In this document: piece after piece, positions 1 to 13,800 of the stretch
Numbering within the stretch: position 1 is the stretch's first letter
How the letters are laid out: each line of letters begins with the position of its first letter
Source: Telmatactis stephensoni
Lineage: Eukaryota > Cnidaria > Anthozoa > Actiniaria > Isophelliidae
Direction of reading: 5' to 3'
Length of the DNA stretch: 64,000 nt
Assembly: GCA_029948255.1 (NCBI GenBank)
Contig: JALIZF010001815.1
Span: 558,001-622,000, forward strand
The notes under the pieces: generated by a model
What the model saw: only the letters and a program-made list of their open reading frames with translations
Databases searched by the model: none
What the model was told of the DNA's origin: nothing
Program-made: the position numbers and the translations under genes

Positions 1-1090
1 CAACTTTGTAATAATTATTTCTATATTTTGGATTTTATGAGTCTTTCTACAAATGGTTTTAATTAATTAATTTAAGAAGGAAAATACAAGAAAGTTATGT
101 TGTATCACTTATCTGTTGGCTAGTGATCAAGTCCAAACCTTGAACACACATGGAAATCATATAATTCCATGCATATTCTTCAATGCTGGTACAGTCTGTT
201 TGAGTTAAATTAACACAGTCTGTTGTCATAAATTATCTCTTGCTTTTCTAATACATCTTTTCCATAACATCTATAAATTAAAATAAATCATAATTACTTC
301 AAATGTTTAAAAGTTTGAGCGAGAAGAATTGGTGTGTTATTTATTTGATAATATCAGTCAACCAGGTACCACTACCAGGTCGAAGCGCTTCTATTACACA
401 ATTTTGGTGACTTGGTTATAGTTATGAAGCGTAGAAGCTACTCTATTTACAGAAATGAAATTTATAAATACTTCAAGGTTTCACTGTTATAAAAAGCAAG
501 AACTTACCAGCTCAATTTTCAAAATTGTGACTTGATTCTTGATCGTAACATATGAAGTAAAAATAGGTCATTGAATGCTCCAGCAACCGTTCAGACTTCT
601 ACTTCTCCAAGGCCTTGCTTTTCTCCTAAACAATGCCTAACATTTACAGTAATAACTGCGTTTTTCTGCTCCATTTAACGGCAATAAAAGCCATTAAGCA
701 CTGGAGACTTTTCCGTAGTTAGAACGTTGTTGATTTCAGCACCGAATCCGCCAAAACCATTTGAATGCTATCACGTGATTAAATACTTTGTGTTCATTGG
801 GTACTTGTGAATATCCGCTGGTCAGTCAGCCTGCACCTTCACTTGAGAGCCGCCATGTTTATCAAATACGAACTTGAAACGTGGGTCAGAACAAAAGTTG
901 AGATATCTCATATTTTTCAGTCAAAACTTGTTAATGGCACCAAAGTTTTCAAGTCTCTCAATCGCTATGCATTTTTTTATAGCAAACAGGATTGTATTTT
1001 TGCACAAAATATCGCTGGATCGAAGCTTTAGATGTACAGTAGCAATGACCAGTTTACATTCTTAAATCTATTTGTTTGCAAAAAACCCTA
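1..1090. other. AT-rich DNA with no recognised gene
   Basis: I see only short chance reading frames here and no convincing exon. It may be an upstream intron or 5' flank of the ataxin-7-like gene, whose first recognisable exon begins at 4878 with an intron phase that requires an earlier coding exon. A TCACGTGA palindrome lies near 770. Nothing else stands out. Confidence 0.4.
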
Positions 1091-1229
1091 TCACATTGCC
1101 ATAAAGGTTTTTTTTTTTTTTGCCTTACAAGGTTATATATTTATTATTATTAAGATTTCATTCACAGAGTTCATTCAGATGTTAATTAGATCTTTGTCAA
1201 ATCTTATAAAGATCTTGTGATTTTTTTTC

Positions 1230-2150
1230 TTGACAAAATTGTTAAGATTCTTAAGTTATAAGATTTCATTAAAATCTTAATAAAATTTTGCAAATTTTTA
1301 ATAAGATCTTGAATTCAGTGGTATTGATCTTTATTAAGATTCTTAAAAGAATTCATTAAGATCTCAATAAGATCTTTGCAAAATCTTTAGTTAATAAAAT
1401 CTTGATTTCTGTTATATAAATTTCTTGACAAGATCTTATTACTGTCCTTATAAGATTTCATTAAGATCTTAATAAGATCTTATTAAGATCTTTGCAAAAT
1501 CTTAATAAGATCTTAATTTCTGTGATGACCTTTCTTAACAAGATCTTATTAAGATTCATATAAGATTGCATTAAGATCTTAATAAGATCTTATTAAGATC
1601 TTTGCAAAATCTTAATAAGATCTTGATTTCTGTGATATAAGATCTTATTAAGATTCTTATAAGATTTCATTAAGATCTTAATAAGATCTTATTAAGATCT
1701 TTGCAAAATCTTAATAAGATCTTAATTTCTGTGATTACCTTTCTTAACAAGATCTTATTAAGATTCTTATAAGATTGCATTAAGATCTTAATAAGATCTT
1801 ATTAAGATCTTTGCAAAATCTTAATAAGATCTTGATTTCTGTGATATTGGATCTTATTAAGATTCTTATAAGATTTCATTAAGATCTTAATAAGATCTTA
1901 ATAAGATCTTAATTTCTGTGAAGACCTTCTTTCTTAACAAGATCTTATTAAGATTCTTATAAGATCTTATTAAGATCTTAATAAGATCTTAAACATCTTA
2001 CTTTATGAAAAATCTTACAAGATTTAATAATAAGATCTTATTTAAGATTGTGAATCTTATTAAGATCTTATTAAGATCTTAATAAGAAATCAAATCTTGT
2101 AAGATTCTTATAAGATCTTATAAGATCTTGTAAGATCTTACAAAGTTTTC
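1230..2150. repeat. AAGATCTT-based satellite with dimeric higher-order unit
   Basis: About 900 bp are composed almost entirely of variants of the palindrome AAGATCTT joined by TAATAAG. The landmark TTTGCAAAATCTTAATAAG occurs at 1491, 1601, 1700 and 1810, giving spacings of 110, 99 and 110 bp. The array is therefore an alternating long/short dimer of about 209 bp. Long units carry a CCTTTCTTAACAAG insertion and short units lack it. The last 200 bp collapse into a short pure form. No coding potential. Confidence 0.9.
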
Positions 2151-2335
2151 CACCTGGGATATCATGGAGAGAATTAGAAATTCTTGAGGGAAGGGGGGGG
2201 GGGGGGGTGGGGTGAAAGAAAGAACAAAATTACTGAGTTTGTATGGAAGAAAATTGGACATTCCAGGGGGGGTATGGGGACCCATTTACCAATTCCCTCC
2301 AAGGTGGGGGTATGGATATTTTCTGGAACCACACT
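2150..2335. mobile_element. Partial copy of the GTGTAGTTCCAGAAAATA fold-back family
   Basis: The right end (TATTTTCTGGAACCACAC) matches the terminal repeat of the complete copies at 4406-4774 and 27579-27722, and the interior shares AGAACAAAATTACTGAGTTT. The left terminal repeat is missing where the element meets the satellite. A G-run of about 16 lies inside. Non-coding. Confidence 0.7.
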
Positions 2336-2509
2336 TGCGCACCAGTTACATCTACAACTGCTTTAAAAAATATATATTCCAGTAGCAATTGGTATCAAGA
2401 CCAAAATCAAGACTCTAGTTGGTTGTAATTTACCCAAAACAAGTTAATTCTCTCCACAAGTAATACTAGTAACAGAATACAAGAGAACACACAAAATTAT
2501 TTACTTTAC

Positions 2510-2760
2510 TGCGAAAATGCTTGTATCGCAACCAGCAACCAATTCAAACTTTCATTGGGATTTTTTTTCTGATAATCTAATCATGTAAAGTAAGTGGAGC
2601 TTATACAAATGCCCTCAAGAGACCTAAGGTGGATGGCAAACATGGATCAAGGTCAGGTCAGGTCAAGGGCATTTGCATAAGCTCCACCCAATACACATGA
2701 TTGGTGGATCACAAAAGCTCAAAATCCAACTGAAAGTTTGACGTTGTCAGCCACAATACA
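2510..2760. repeat. Inverted-repeat element
   Basis: Arms at 2579-2610 and about 2666-2702 contain GTGGAGCTTAT and its complement and form a hairpin. The flank GCGAAAATGCTTGTATCGCA resembles the ends of the fold-back at 7195-7425, so the two are probably one family. Confidence 0.55.
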
Positions 2761-3870
2761 AGAGTTTTCACAGTAAATTTGTATTTCTGTTGGATCCATA
2801 ACCTCATGTTGTAGTTCAAGAAGTTTACAGTCAAGGGTCAACCTTCACTGTAATGGTGGCTTTGCTAATGTTACTTTTGAGAGTACATTGTAACTTTTTA
2901 GAGCAGAAATTTGTTTAGAAATCTGTTAGGAACAGAACTGAGCACTGTCAGATGATCTTGTACATTTACCTGTGAACATATTTATATTTTTTTACATCCT
3001 TACTAGTATGTGTTTCACTTATGATTTAAAAAAAATCCTAAACCGAACCCCATGCAATAAAAGTTGTACTAACACCTATTTTTAGATTGGACACATGCAA
3101 GTTAGGATGTAAACAATAATGTAAATCATAGGTCATACAAAAGATCATTAGACTGTTCATTTCTGTTTCTATGGTTTTAATGGGTCATATCATCATAGTT
3201 ACTATGGATACCTAAAGTAATTAACTTTTGTAGTGTAAGTTTCTTTATTCAAAACTCATTAAGTCAGAAGTCAAAGTTGAAAATAAGGGTACATGTTTAA
3301 TATAGTGAAACCACTTTAAAGCTGACACCAAAGGGATGAAGTGTCCTTAATGTAGAGATGTCTGCTTTATAAAGGTTTCATTGACAAGAAATTGTTTAGA
3401 GATCCCAGCTACAGGGTATCTGATAGACTGCGAAAAGAAATGAGAAGAGGGTGGAAATTAAATAAGCTGTTTGAAATAAAGATAAAGTTCCAAAAATCAA
3501 CAAACCTAAAAAACCATCCTTCATGCTACGTGCCCAGTCAGTATTCCTGTCAGGTGAAACAGCTGAAACAACATGGTGGCTTTAAAGACACTAAAATCTG
3601 TCTAGAAGTGACCAATTTGGAAGTTAATTTAATTTAGTTCAGAAGAAATATTTCATGAATTTAGTGATTTACTCTTACTTAATTTTTTTTCAAAATTGTA
3701 CAATAAATAGACGGTATGATTGAGTGCAATTTTAAATCAATAGTGTGATGTTCTGCAGCTTTGGAGACGTGGAAATCTGTCTATTATAGAGTGTTGTCTG
3801 TATTATGGAGGTGTCTGGAATTATCTATAAAAGTGATAATAATATTTGACCTGTTTATCAATAAGAAATT

Positions 3871-4170
3871 TTACAACATTTGACTAAAATCTTGCAATCT
3901 GATTGGCCGAGAGCCATTGTTAATAAGAGTACTGACAATAGCTGACGCCAACATGTCACGCTCGTCCTTACAGAAAAAAGTTTGGGACAGTTTTTCAAAC
4001 AGATTTGGACGGAAAAGATCTAAGATAATGTTGTAAAAAACAAATTGAAGATAGTTTTCCATTGCATCGCTGCGCTCGTGGTTCCACTTTAGTTTTGAAC
4101 ATTTTTTGACATCATCCATGATTAATAAGAGTACTGACAATGGAAAACTATCTTCAATTTGTTAATGAAG
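3871..4170. repeat. Fold-back repeat with TTAATAAGAGTACTGACAAT ends
   Basis: The string TTAATAAGAGTACTGACAAT occurs near 3919 and again near 4121. GATAGTTTTCCATTG near 4053 is the complement of the segment near 4140. A minus-strand reading frame across it (89 codons) has no recognisable family features and looks like chance within a repeat. Confidence 0.5.
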
Positions 4171-4405
4171 CTAGAAGCATTGAGCTACCTGACACAATTT
4201 ATTTGAAGTGTGAAAAATAACCATGGGTGGGTGGGTGGTATAGTGGGAGGGGGTTGGATGGCAAGGGGGGGAAGAGATGAGGATATGGCCAGGTTTGTAC
4301 TACAGTATATGCTGTGGATCTAGAAGCCAGAGATACAAATGTACAAAACTGGAAAATAATGACAATTTCATTATCAGTTTAAGTTTGAATTATGTTTTTA
4401 TAAAT

Positions 4406-4774
4406 TGTGTAGTTCCAGAAAATATCCATACCTCCACCACAAATTCTGGAGGCAAGGTCAGAGAAAGAACAAAATTACAGAGTTTGTAGGGGCGTATCCA
4501 AGGGGGGTCCCAGGGTGCCTGTGACCCCCCTTTGAAAACAAAAAGATGATAGAAATAAAAGAATCTGACTGGAGAAAGATTGAGAAATTGGAAGTGTGAC
4601 CCCCCTTTGGTGGAAAATGGAAAGTGTGACCCCCCTTTGAAATATTCTGGATACGCCCCTGGTTTGTATGGACGAAAAATGGAAGTTCCAGAGGATAATA
4701 ATATTTATTATAGCCCGGGGGCCCATTTACAAATTCCCTTCATAGTGAGGATGGATATTTTCTGGAACTACACA
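4406..4774. mobile_element. MITE-like element, terminal repeats TGTGTAGTTCCAGAAAATA
   Basis: Terminal inverted repeats TGTGTAGTTCCAGAAAATA and its complement bound this copy. It is interrupted by a second element at 4489-4661. Related copies are at 2150-2335 (partial) and 27579-27722 (intact). Confidence 0.8.
4489..4661. mobile_element. Nested element with GGGGCGTATCCA ends
   Basis: Terminal inverted repeats GGGGCGTATCCA / TGGATACGCCCC flank a 173-bp insert containing two copies of AGTGTGACCCCCCTTT. The 7-bp string GTTTGTA is present on both sides (4482-4488 and 4662-4668), consistent with a target-site duplication inside the host MITE. Confidence 0.8.
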
Positions 4775-4877
4775 CTGTGAATTTGAAATGCCATTTATTT
4801 CTGGCCCAAAACTGGTTGTACAGATGATGATGATCAAGTGGTCAATGTATTTATATGGTTTATTTCATGTTGATCAG

Positions 4878-7800
4878 AAAGAGAATTTGATGCCGATAAA
4901 CACTGTGGTGTATGGGTACAAGAGCAGCAGAAACGATGTACTAGATCACTAACTTGTAAGGTGAGCCATAATTTGTCTTGCTGAGGATTACAGTTAGGAT
5001 AACAGATGGAGATCTAGTGGGCACTTTTGGTGGTTTTAATAGAAACAGACAGTTGGTGGAACAATGTTTATTTCGATAATTATAATAATTGTTTGCTGTA
5101 TTTCATAAAACATTTGATATATGTATTTATAATGTACTTTACAGACCCATGCATTATCACTGAGAAGAGCTGTTCCTGGTCGACGAAAAAAGTTTGATGA
5201 GCTTCTAGCTGAGCATAAAGCCAGAGTTAACTGTGAGAAAGAACAGCAGCAGCAACAGTTGCAGCAAAAGCAGCAGAACCTCTCATCTACAAAGTCACTA
5301 GAGTCAAAGGCTTCAGAGAAAAATGTTTTGAAAGGGAATGCAGTCAAGACAGAATCGTCATCTAAGTTATCTAATGACAAGTACGTATTGTAAAATATTT
5401 AATGTTTAACATAATTATTGGCAATGATGAGATTAGGCTAGGTGTTAAAATGCCACCACAAGGGATAGGTAACTATGGTAACCATAAAGTGGTAACCATA
5501 GTAACCACACAGAGGAGGAGGGACAGGTTATGGGAACCATGGACCTATGGTCTGCAGCATTCATGTTGTGGTCCTAATATGCTTGGTAGTGATGCCTACA
5601 GTATACTATGGATAACCAATAACAATCTTATTTATAAATAAATGAATTTTAAATCCACATAAAGGTTCCATAGGCTTCATTAATTCATAAGAAGTTCTTT
5701 CAATTTTGAAATATTTGTTTGTGGTAGTTATTGTATGTCTTTTTGTGTTATCTACAGGCATCAAAATGACATTCATCTCAATGTGGTCAAGGGTAAGTAT
5801 TTTTTACAGTCCATTCCTGAAGTTTAGGTGCATTATCTAGTATTTAAATATAAATCAATTTGCAAGGTTCATATAGGTTATTAGTCAACTGGCCAGCTAA
5901 TTTATGACTGCGAGTAAAAATTCACAGCTGTATTAGCTGGCTAGCTAGTAGATGAATAACTTAATTCATTATACAAATTTACCAAGACCTAATTACCATT
6001 TTTGAAGTTTTTATTCCTACTTTGATAAGTGTGTGACATGGCTACAGAATGCCAGTCATATACTACTGACCCAAGATGGTCTCATATTTTTTGCATTGTT
6101 GTTCAGATTATGTACATTCTTTGTAAAATTGTATATAATAAACTACTGTATTATGACCCCTCTTTTTCCAATTAGACAGCTAATGATCTTCTGAGTGGGG
6201 CTTTTATATATCAACCAATGATTTGTATGGATTTTCATAAGCCAGTGGATTTCATTCAGACTGTTTTTATCTTATCTAAAATACCTTGACTAATGTTTGG
6301 TTTCAGAAGAAGTATTAGATTCTTCCAATAAAGCTGAAGCAGAAAATGAGGATTCTGAAGAAAGTTTATTATACAGTGATTTGACAACACTAAATCAACA
6401 CCCAAAACCTTTAGGGGTAAGTTGTACTAAGTTTGGGGGTTAAGAAATGGTAAAGAAAAGTATTGATCCTACACTGCAACATTTGTGTGCAACAGTTGCA
6501 GGAGTAGACACATATGCTGCAACTTTGATGTTACATGCAAATGCCAGGGGTCAGTTCAATAATAGAGAGATTAAGCATCACTCAGGTCACGTGATCTGAC
6601 CTGCAGTTCTCATGTCAGGCATTGTTGCTGTAACATGAGAATGAGTGATTTCACATTTACCATAAATGTGAAAAGTCTCTCTTGTTTGAGTGCCAAACTT
6701 ATAAGCCAGGCATGAAAATAGTACACCCATGATCTTCTCTGCCGTCTGCCGTTTCCTGTGTACTTGATGCTTAATCTCTGATAAAAACATTTTACACATG
6801 TAATTTACAAGTCTAGCTATTTTTTTTTTACTGTAGCTGCTAAGAACAATATTGATATATGGCTCAATAAATAAAGAACAATAACAAATGATGTAGTGTA
6901 AAAGTTTTATAGGGTGCAGGGACAGATTTAGGGGAGGATACAGGGGAGCACACCCCCTCCTGACACAACTGTGGTCCCTTTTCTTCTTGATGTTTTTCCA
7001 AAATATCCTCTGGACGTCTAGATGGTTTTCAGTTTCTATAATGCTGCACCCTTCCTGAAGTTAATCCTGGATTGAACTCTGGGATGGACCTCTGGGGCCA
7101 GTTCATGAAAGCTCAATTAGTTTATCTGATATTAAAATGAATGGTTTTCTTAAGAGTAAATCCCTGGATTAATAGTACTAATCAGGAACTCATGCCAGGA
7201 CTTTACAGCGAAAATCATTGCATTGCGACCTCCAATATTGGTAAGATTTTGGCCTTTTCTGATCCGTCCATCATTCTTGGGGGTGGAGCTTTCACGAATT
7301 CGTTCAGTGATTGGTTGATTTGAAAGAAGCTCCGCCCCCAAACTGATTGATGGCTCAGAAAAACCCAAAATCAAAACAAAATTTGTAATTTGCTGGTTGC
7401 GATACAACGATTTTGGCTGTAATTCCCCAGCCATTCAACTGATGTTATGAATGATTTTTTGTAGACATGTTCATTTGGTGGTAGAAAGGTTGGCCATGGA
7501 GCTGTGGTTTTTAACAGAAGACAAGATCACTTGAGATGTGCAATGTTAGCCATGGTAGAAAAATATTTAAATCCCTCATCACAAAGGTATGTTTTACAGT
7601 GGCTTCACCTCTACATATGATCTTCAATTTACAATCTTGGAGAAAATTAGTTCAGACAGTCACATCATTTTCCCCTTCCCCTGTTCTGATTGTTGTTCAG
7701 AAGGTTGTCAGTATATGCCAGACACAATTTTAAGGTGGTCACAATATTGAGGTTAGGGGGAATGGGGAATTCAGAAAAATGTCTTGCTGTTTAAAAGCAA

Positions 7801-10800
7801 GGATATGGTTGAGGCACAAGAGTGCCAGCTCCCTTGCTTTGAGAATTTCTCTCTGAGTCCTCTGATGAGAGTCCTCTGGTTTCCCTCCCTCAGTGAAAAT
7901 AGACTGTCTAGTGAATTTAGCTGTTGTGAGTACAGTGTTCTTCAGTTAGTGTGCAAATCAGACCCTCTGGCCATGTTCTAATAGATATAAAAATTGTATT
8001 ATAATTATGTATTGTGCAAGGTGGCAGAATACAATATATTCAATACCACACCATACCATATCATACCACATCACACCACACAACACCATACCATACCACC
8101 TCACATCATACCACCCCACCCCACATCACACCATACCATACAATACCACACCACACACCACACCATACCATACCCCACATCACACCACACCATACCACCC
8201 CACATCACACCACACCATACCACCCCACATCACACCACACCATACCACCCCACATCACACCACACCATACCACCCCACATCACCACCCCACCCCACATCA
8301 CCCCACCCCACCCCACATCACCCCACCCCACCCCTAAACACCCCCCCCCCCCCCCACCCCCCCCACCACCCCCCATCACCCCACCCTACCCCACATCACC
8401 CCACCCCTACCCCACATCACCCCAACCCCACCCCACATCACATCACACCACACCATACCACCCCACATCACACCATACCATACCACACCACAACACACCA
8501 TACCATACCACCCCACATCACACCACACCATACCACATCACACCATACCATACCACAACATACCATATCATATACCACCCCACCCCACATCACACCACAC
8601 CATACTACACTTCATCCTACCACACCACAACATACCACCGCACATCACACCACACTATACCATACTACACCACCCCATATCACACCATACTATACCACAC
8701 AACACCACTCCACATCACACCACACTATACCATACCACCCCACATCACACCATACCATACCACCCCACACCATACCACACCACAACATACCACACCATAC
8801 TACAATATATTATACCACACCACAACATACCACACCACACCATACCACCCCACACCATACCACACCACACCATGCCATATACCATACCATACAGTATCAT
8901 ACAATATGATATGACAGTGTTAGCATACATTGAATCCTTTTATAAAACAATTATTGAACATCAAGTGTGCCAGGAAAATGTTACAGTAAGTGTCTCAAGG
9001 ATTTTGTCCAAGATTTTAGGTGTGTAATCATGATTATTCCTGATAGTCAGTTTCGTCTCATTTAGACACACTTCAGGAAGACCTGGTGCAGCAGCAATTC
9101 TTCATAGACCCACAGTTAAAACAATAGGGCAATCCAGTAACCATAGCCTGTTAAAAGGTTTGTAGCACGAAATAACGAGGAGCCATGTAGGGTCAGCTTA
9201 GTTGGTTAGTAGATGACCTTCTAAGCAAGAGCTTCCTGGTTCAACTTCCATCATTGTGCAATTCTCTCATCCTTCTTTCAACTCCTCTCCACATCATGTA
9301 ATTAATGTAGCTCATTGTACCTTTAATTGCCCATGGTATAAAGTATTGATGGAAGGAGGGGTAGAAGGTACACCCCCTGGAAGATCAGATTTTGTATGAG
9401 TGTGAAACAGAAAGTGCCGCGCTGTGGCTATGTCAGTGCCATGTTGTCTATAAAAGCATTTCAAATTACTTCTGTACATAACCATATATGTGACCATGTG
9501 GTGCCATTTTCAGTCATAATATTATAATATGAAATCTACTCTACAAAGTGCATTGCCTTCCACCAGTGAGCACTGCATTAGAGCAGATTTTGTATGAGTG
9601 TGAAAATGGCACCACACGATCACGGCACGGTTACGGCAAGAATTTTGAATGTTTTTATAGACATCACGTTACTGACACAGTCACGGCACAGCGTGGTCCG
9701 TTTCACACTCATACGAAATCTGCTCTACTCTAGGATGAACACTAGACTAAGTGTATCTTTCTGTGCTGTCATCGTTTGTTTGGCATACAACTCTAAGTAT
9801 ATTCTGTGTGGTACATACATACATGTAAACAAGGGATAGATCTGAGGTTGTAAATTGTCTTTTCTCCTTAGGTTCATCAGTTGTTGGTGATAAAGTCAAG
9901 AGTCATTCATCTCACAGGAATTTATCAAACTTTTTAAAGGCACCACCACCACCAAGAAATAGATCAGTCAAACACAACAATGTCGCTAAACATTCAATGG
10001 ACAATACAACTGTTTATCAGACTTCAAATGTATTACAAAATAAACACTATAACACTGATTCTTCTACTGCAACACAGGCAACAGCAAGTGATGGGTTTCT
10101 TAAGCCTGACGCAAGTAGTCAGGCGATTAGTGACATGGGAAATATTATTGCAAGTATTGACTCTAATGTATCACAGTCATTAAATATTGGGCAAACTATG
10201 AACAAAAACTCAAGAACTTTGACTGGAAATTTTCCATCTGGTGCTAATTTAGATTCAAGTTTAAATCTTTGTTCCAATCTTGGACTTAATTCTGAGGTGC
10301 CAAATCAAGGCACAAGGACAACAATATATACAACTATTAATAACAGCAATGCTGTGAGTGTTGTTCAGACTTCTACGGGAAGTGTCAAGGAAATTTTGCC
10401 TGCTCCTATGGTAGCTAAGGTTAATGGTTCTACTGGTAGCGGGACAATGTCTTCATCGAGTGCTGTGGTACAGGTAACTTTCTTGTTGTTTAGAAGTTTA
10501 ACTCATTGGCCATAATGAGCTTCAGCTTGGGTACCATCACTGCCACAAATACAGTACACCTGTCCCTAGCAACAAGGTGGTAGTCATGGTAGTCACCACC
10601 TCGCACCCCTCCCAGTGATACAGTGTTTTCCTTTTCTGCCGGCAACTGACGATTTTCGCTGCCTGTGAATGGCTCTTTCACTGGCAACTGAAAAAATCCT
10701 TGATGTCAAGAATTTTTGGTGTTTGAAATATATGTTACATGCATTCACGATTGTCTCCCCCTGGTAGAAATTTACAGAATTCACTTCAGTGTGCATGAAC

Positions 10801-13800
10801 AATGGTTTCAAGGATTTGATGAAATAAGTATATGAAAACTTCTAATCCAGCCTTGATTTGAAGCATGATTTAAGAACAACCTATTGACGTGCCATTTATA
10901 TGTCAAGTGGGAAACAGAACAAATAGCTTCCTTTATATAGCCCTGAGTGAATCCAGATTATCTTCAGGAGGGATTGTAGCTTTATAGAAATCTGAAACTG
11001 CCCAGAGGATCCAGAGAATATTTTGGAAAAGTATTGAGAAGAAGATGTTTCAGGAGGGAAGGGGTGTGCACCCCCTGCACCCTTCCCCTTAATCCACCCC
11101 TGCCCCTGTAGCTATACCACAATTACAGTAACTTCAAATTCTGATTAGTTCAGGTCCTATAATGGTACATGTACCATCTGTCAGTGATCAATGTAGGTTT
11201 CCCAATTATCTATCATGATAACATTATATCCACACTAATACTAATAGAGCAAGTTGCCTATACTTATCTCCATTAGGTAATTAGGCAGCCTCTTTGATGA
11301 AATAGCAAGCTGGTATTTGCTAATTATAGTGGCTGAAGGATGATTTGTCTAGTAGTTGAACCATTGGTATTAGTGTAATTATAATTAATGTGATTGTTTA
11401 TTTGTTGTGCCTGCAGCTTGCTGGTCAAGTGGATCCCAACACAGGTATGTTGTACAGTACATCATTGAACATTTGCTGATTATTCTGAAAACCAAGGAAT
11501 GCAGACTGAATAGGATGCAAACTGCCTACAAATCTGCCTGCAAAGGCACTGAGAATTTTGGTGGTGGACTGTCTGCAAATTAAACAAATTATTGAAAACA
11601 TTATGTGAATATGCTGTGAACAATAATGGTAACATTGTTATTGCATACAGCATCCACAAAAAATGTATCCCAAGGTGGTACTGTATATTGTAGTTATAAT
11701 CTTGTGTTTATGAAGGTTGCTGTAGGTACTCTATGTTAATGATTTATTAAAAGTATATTGTATTATTTTTATAATTTACTGGGTTGTATAGGAGAGGTTT
11801 GATGTGGACATGAGGCATGGCAACTCATATTGTAATTTCAGATACCCTGCTTACCTGCTTGCATGCTAGACTTGTATGTTAATGCTTCTTTTTTGTTTGC
11901 AGGTAAAGTGTCATCAAGTACAGCAGGACAAAGAGAAAGTCCTTTATTCTTTAGCACACAGGTTAGTGTAATCTTAATATTGATAGTGCATGGTAGATAG
12001 ATTTTGCAAACATAATATGAGACAAGGATTGCAAGTGTGGCTCAGTTTGTTAGGGTGCAGCATCCCAAGCGAGAGATCAGAGTCTGATTCTGAGTAACCT
12101 CGCACACTTGTTTCAACTTCTTTCCATTCCGTATTAATAGCTTTAATTAGCTTTAAATACCCTTAAAATGGAGCACTGACAGAGAGAGGGCACTGTCAGC
12201 CTCAGATAATAACTTCAAGCTACTGATACAAAATGAGATTGTTTACCTCTTTTTACAACAGGAAAAGATGTGAAATAGTAAATACATTTATATCAAATTC
12301 CTTCATTAATTGTGCCTTTCATGACAACTTTCTATGCCAAGCAAATGATATGTCACCTTTATTTTGTCATAAGTCCTCTTCAGAATGTTCAGGATTATGT
12401 TACTGGACATTTGCAATGCTAAATCCTCTTAATGAATTGTGAATTTATGTGATTGAATTTGTCATGACACAATTGTAATTCTCAATCTGTATTTAAAAAA
12501 ATATATTTTTGTTCTTCAGAATGCTGGTACAGCTGTATCATTACCCAATGGGGCAGGACCATCACCCCCTCCCCTTGCGACAAGTGTTAAAGGCTACCAG
12601 GCACTAAGTTTTGTTATACAGGGTTCTAAGGGTGCAACAAACCAATCACCAGTTAGTTTCACTAAAGGCCATAGTTTAGTGTTTAATAGTATGGGTATGG
12701 CGCAAATGCAGCAACCTGGATCACCATTACAACAACCACAACAACAGCCACAACAACAGATTCAACAAAAAGGTAAATGTGCATGTTATGATGCTTGTAT
12801 CATGTGGCATTAATGCATGGAACATTAATGCTCATAAATTGAAGGCATCCATGCAAAAAAGGAGTAAGTGATCTTTGACCAAACACTTAATTCTCCTTTG
12901 GAATTGAAAGATTTTTGAGGAGAACTTAGAATTCAATCAGATATCACTCACTCTGTTTTTGCAAGGACCTCTTCAATAAATTATTTCAATGTGGCTATAG
13001 ACAAGGTTGCTCATACTACGAACTGTGCATTACTCTTTTAAAGAGTGGTGTACTGTGTAGGTTCTAAAACATCCCTACAATGTAGGGTTAATATGCCTAG
13101 ACAGTGTGGATAAATGGGCCTATTTTTATCACCTTTATCCAAGAAGAGGTGAGGAGTCGGTCATTGCCAGATGTTATTACAAAGGCAGCAACTTCTCAGT
13201 CATTTAAGACTGAGTGTTGGTCCAGCCAGTGCTTGAACACCAAGCTCCCACTTACAAGGCTGGCACTTAACCATGTGGCCCAACCAGCCAGCTTTATATT
13301 AAATAGAGTATGAGTGGGAACACTGTACGGTTACAATACGATACGGTTACAGCAGCTGGAATGTCGAATGTTTTTATAGAAACTATGATATTATGATACA
13401 GTACGGTAAGTTTCCCACTCATATGAAAATGACTCTATCATTCTTTACCTTTACTCAAGGTAATTCATTATTATTTAATGTCCTTACAGGCAAAGTTCTT
13501 TTAAGAGCAAATTCATACCCCAAGACCAGCAGCAAAACAAACAACTCACAAGTCAAGATTCCACAGTCTCCCTCACCACAACTACAACAGCAACTATCAC
13601 CAGGACAACCACAAGCTAAAACTATCATTGTAACAAGTCCACCACCTGGAAAACAAAACTTGTACTTAAACCATCAACACATTGGTAATGCCCCACAACC
13701 CATAGTACAACTAAAACAACAAGTAGAACAACAACAGCAGCAGTTACAACAAATAACATTACAACAACAACTACAACAACAACAGCTTCAACAACAGCAG

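Noticed and set aside
3392..3637. 81-codon ORF as a possible upstream exon of the ataxin-7-like gene
   Set aside because: No Cys/His pattern or similarity to the family and no matching splice sites or phase.
7994..8914. Two overlapping 300-codon His/Thr/Pro/Tyr reading frames
   Set aside because: They are open only because the strand has almost no G, so stop codons are rare; composition follows the CCATACCACA repeat in every frame and they lie inside an intron.
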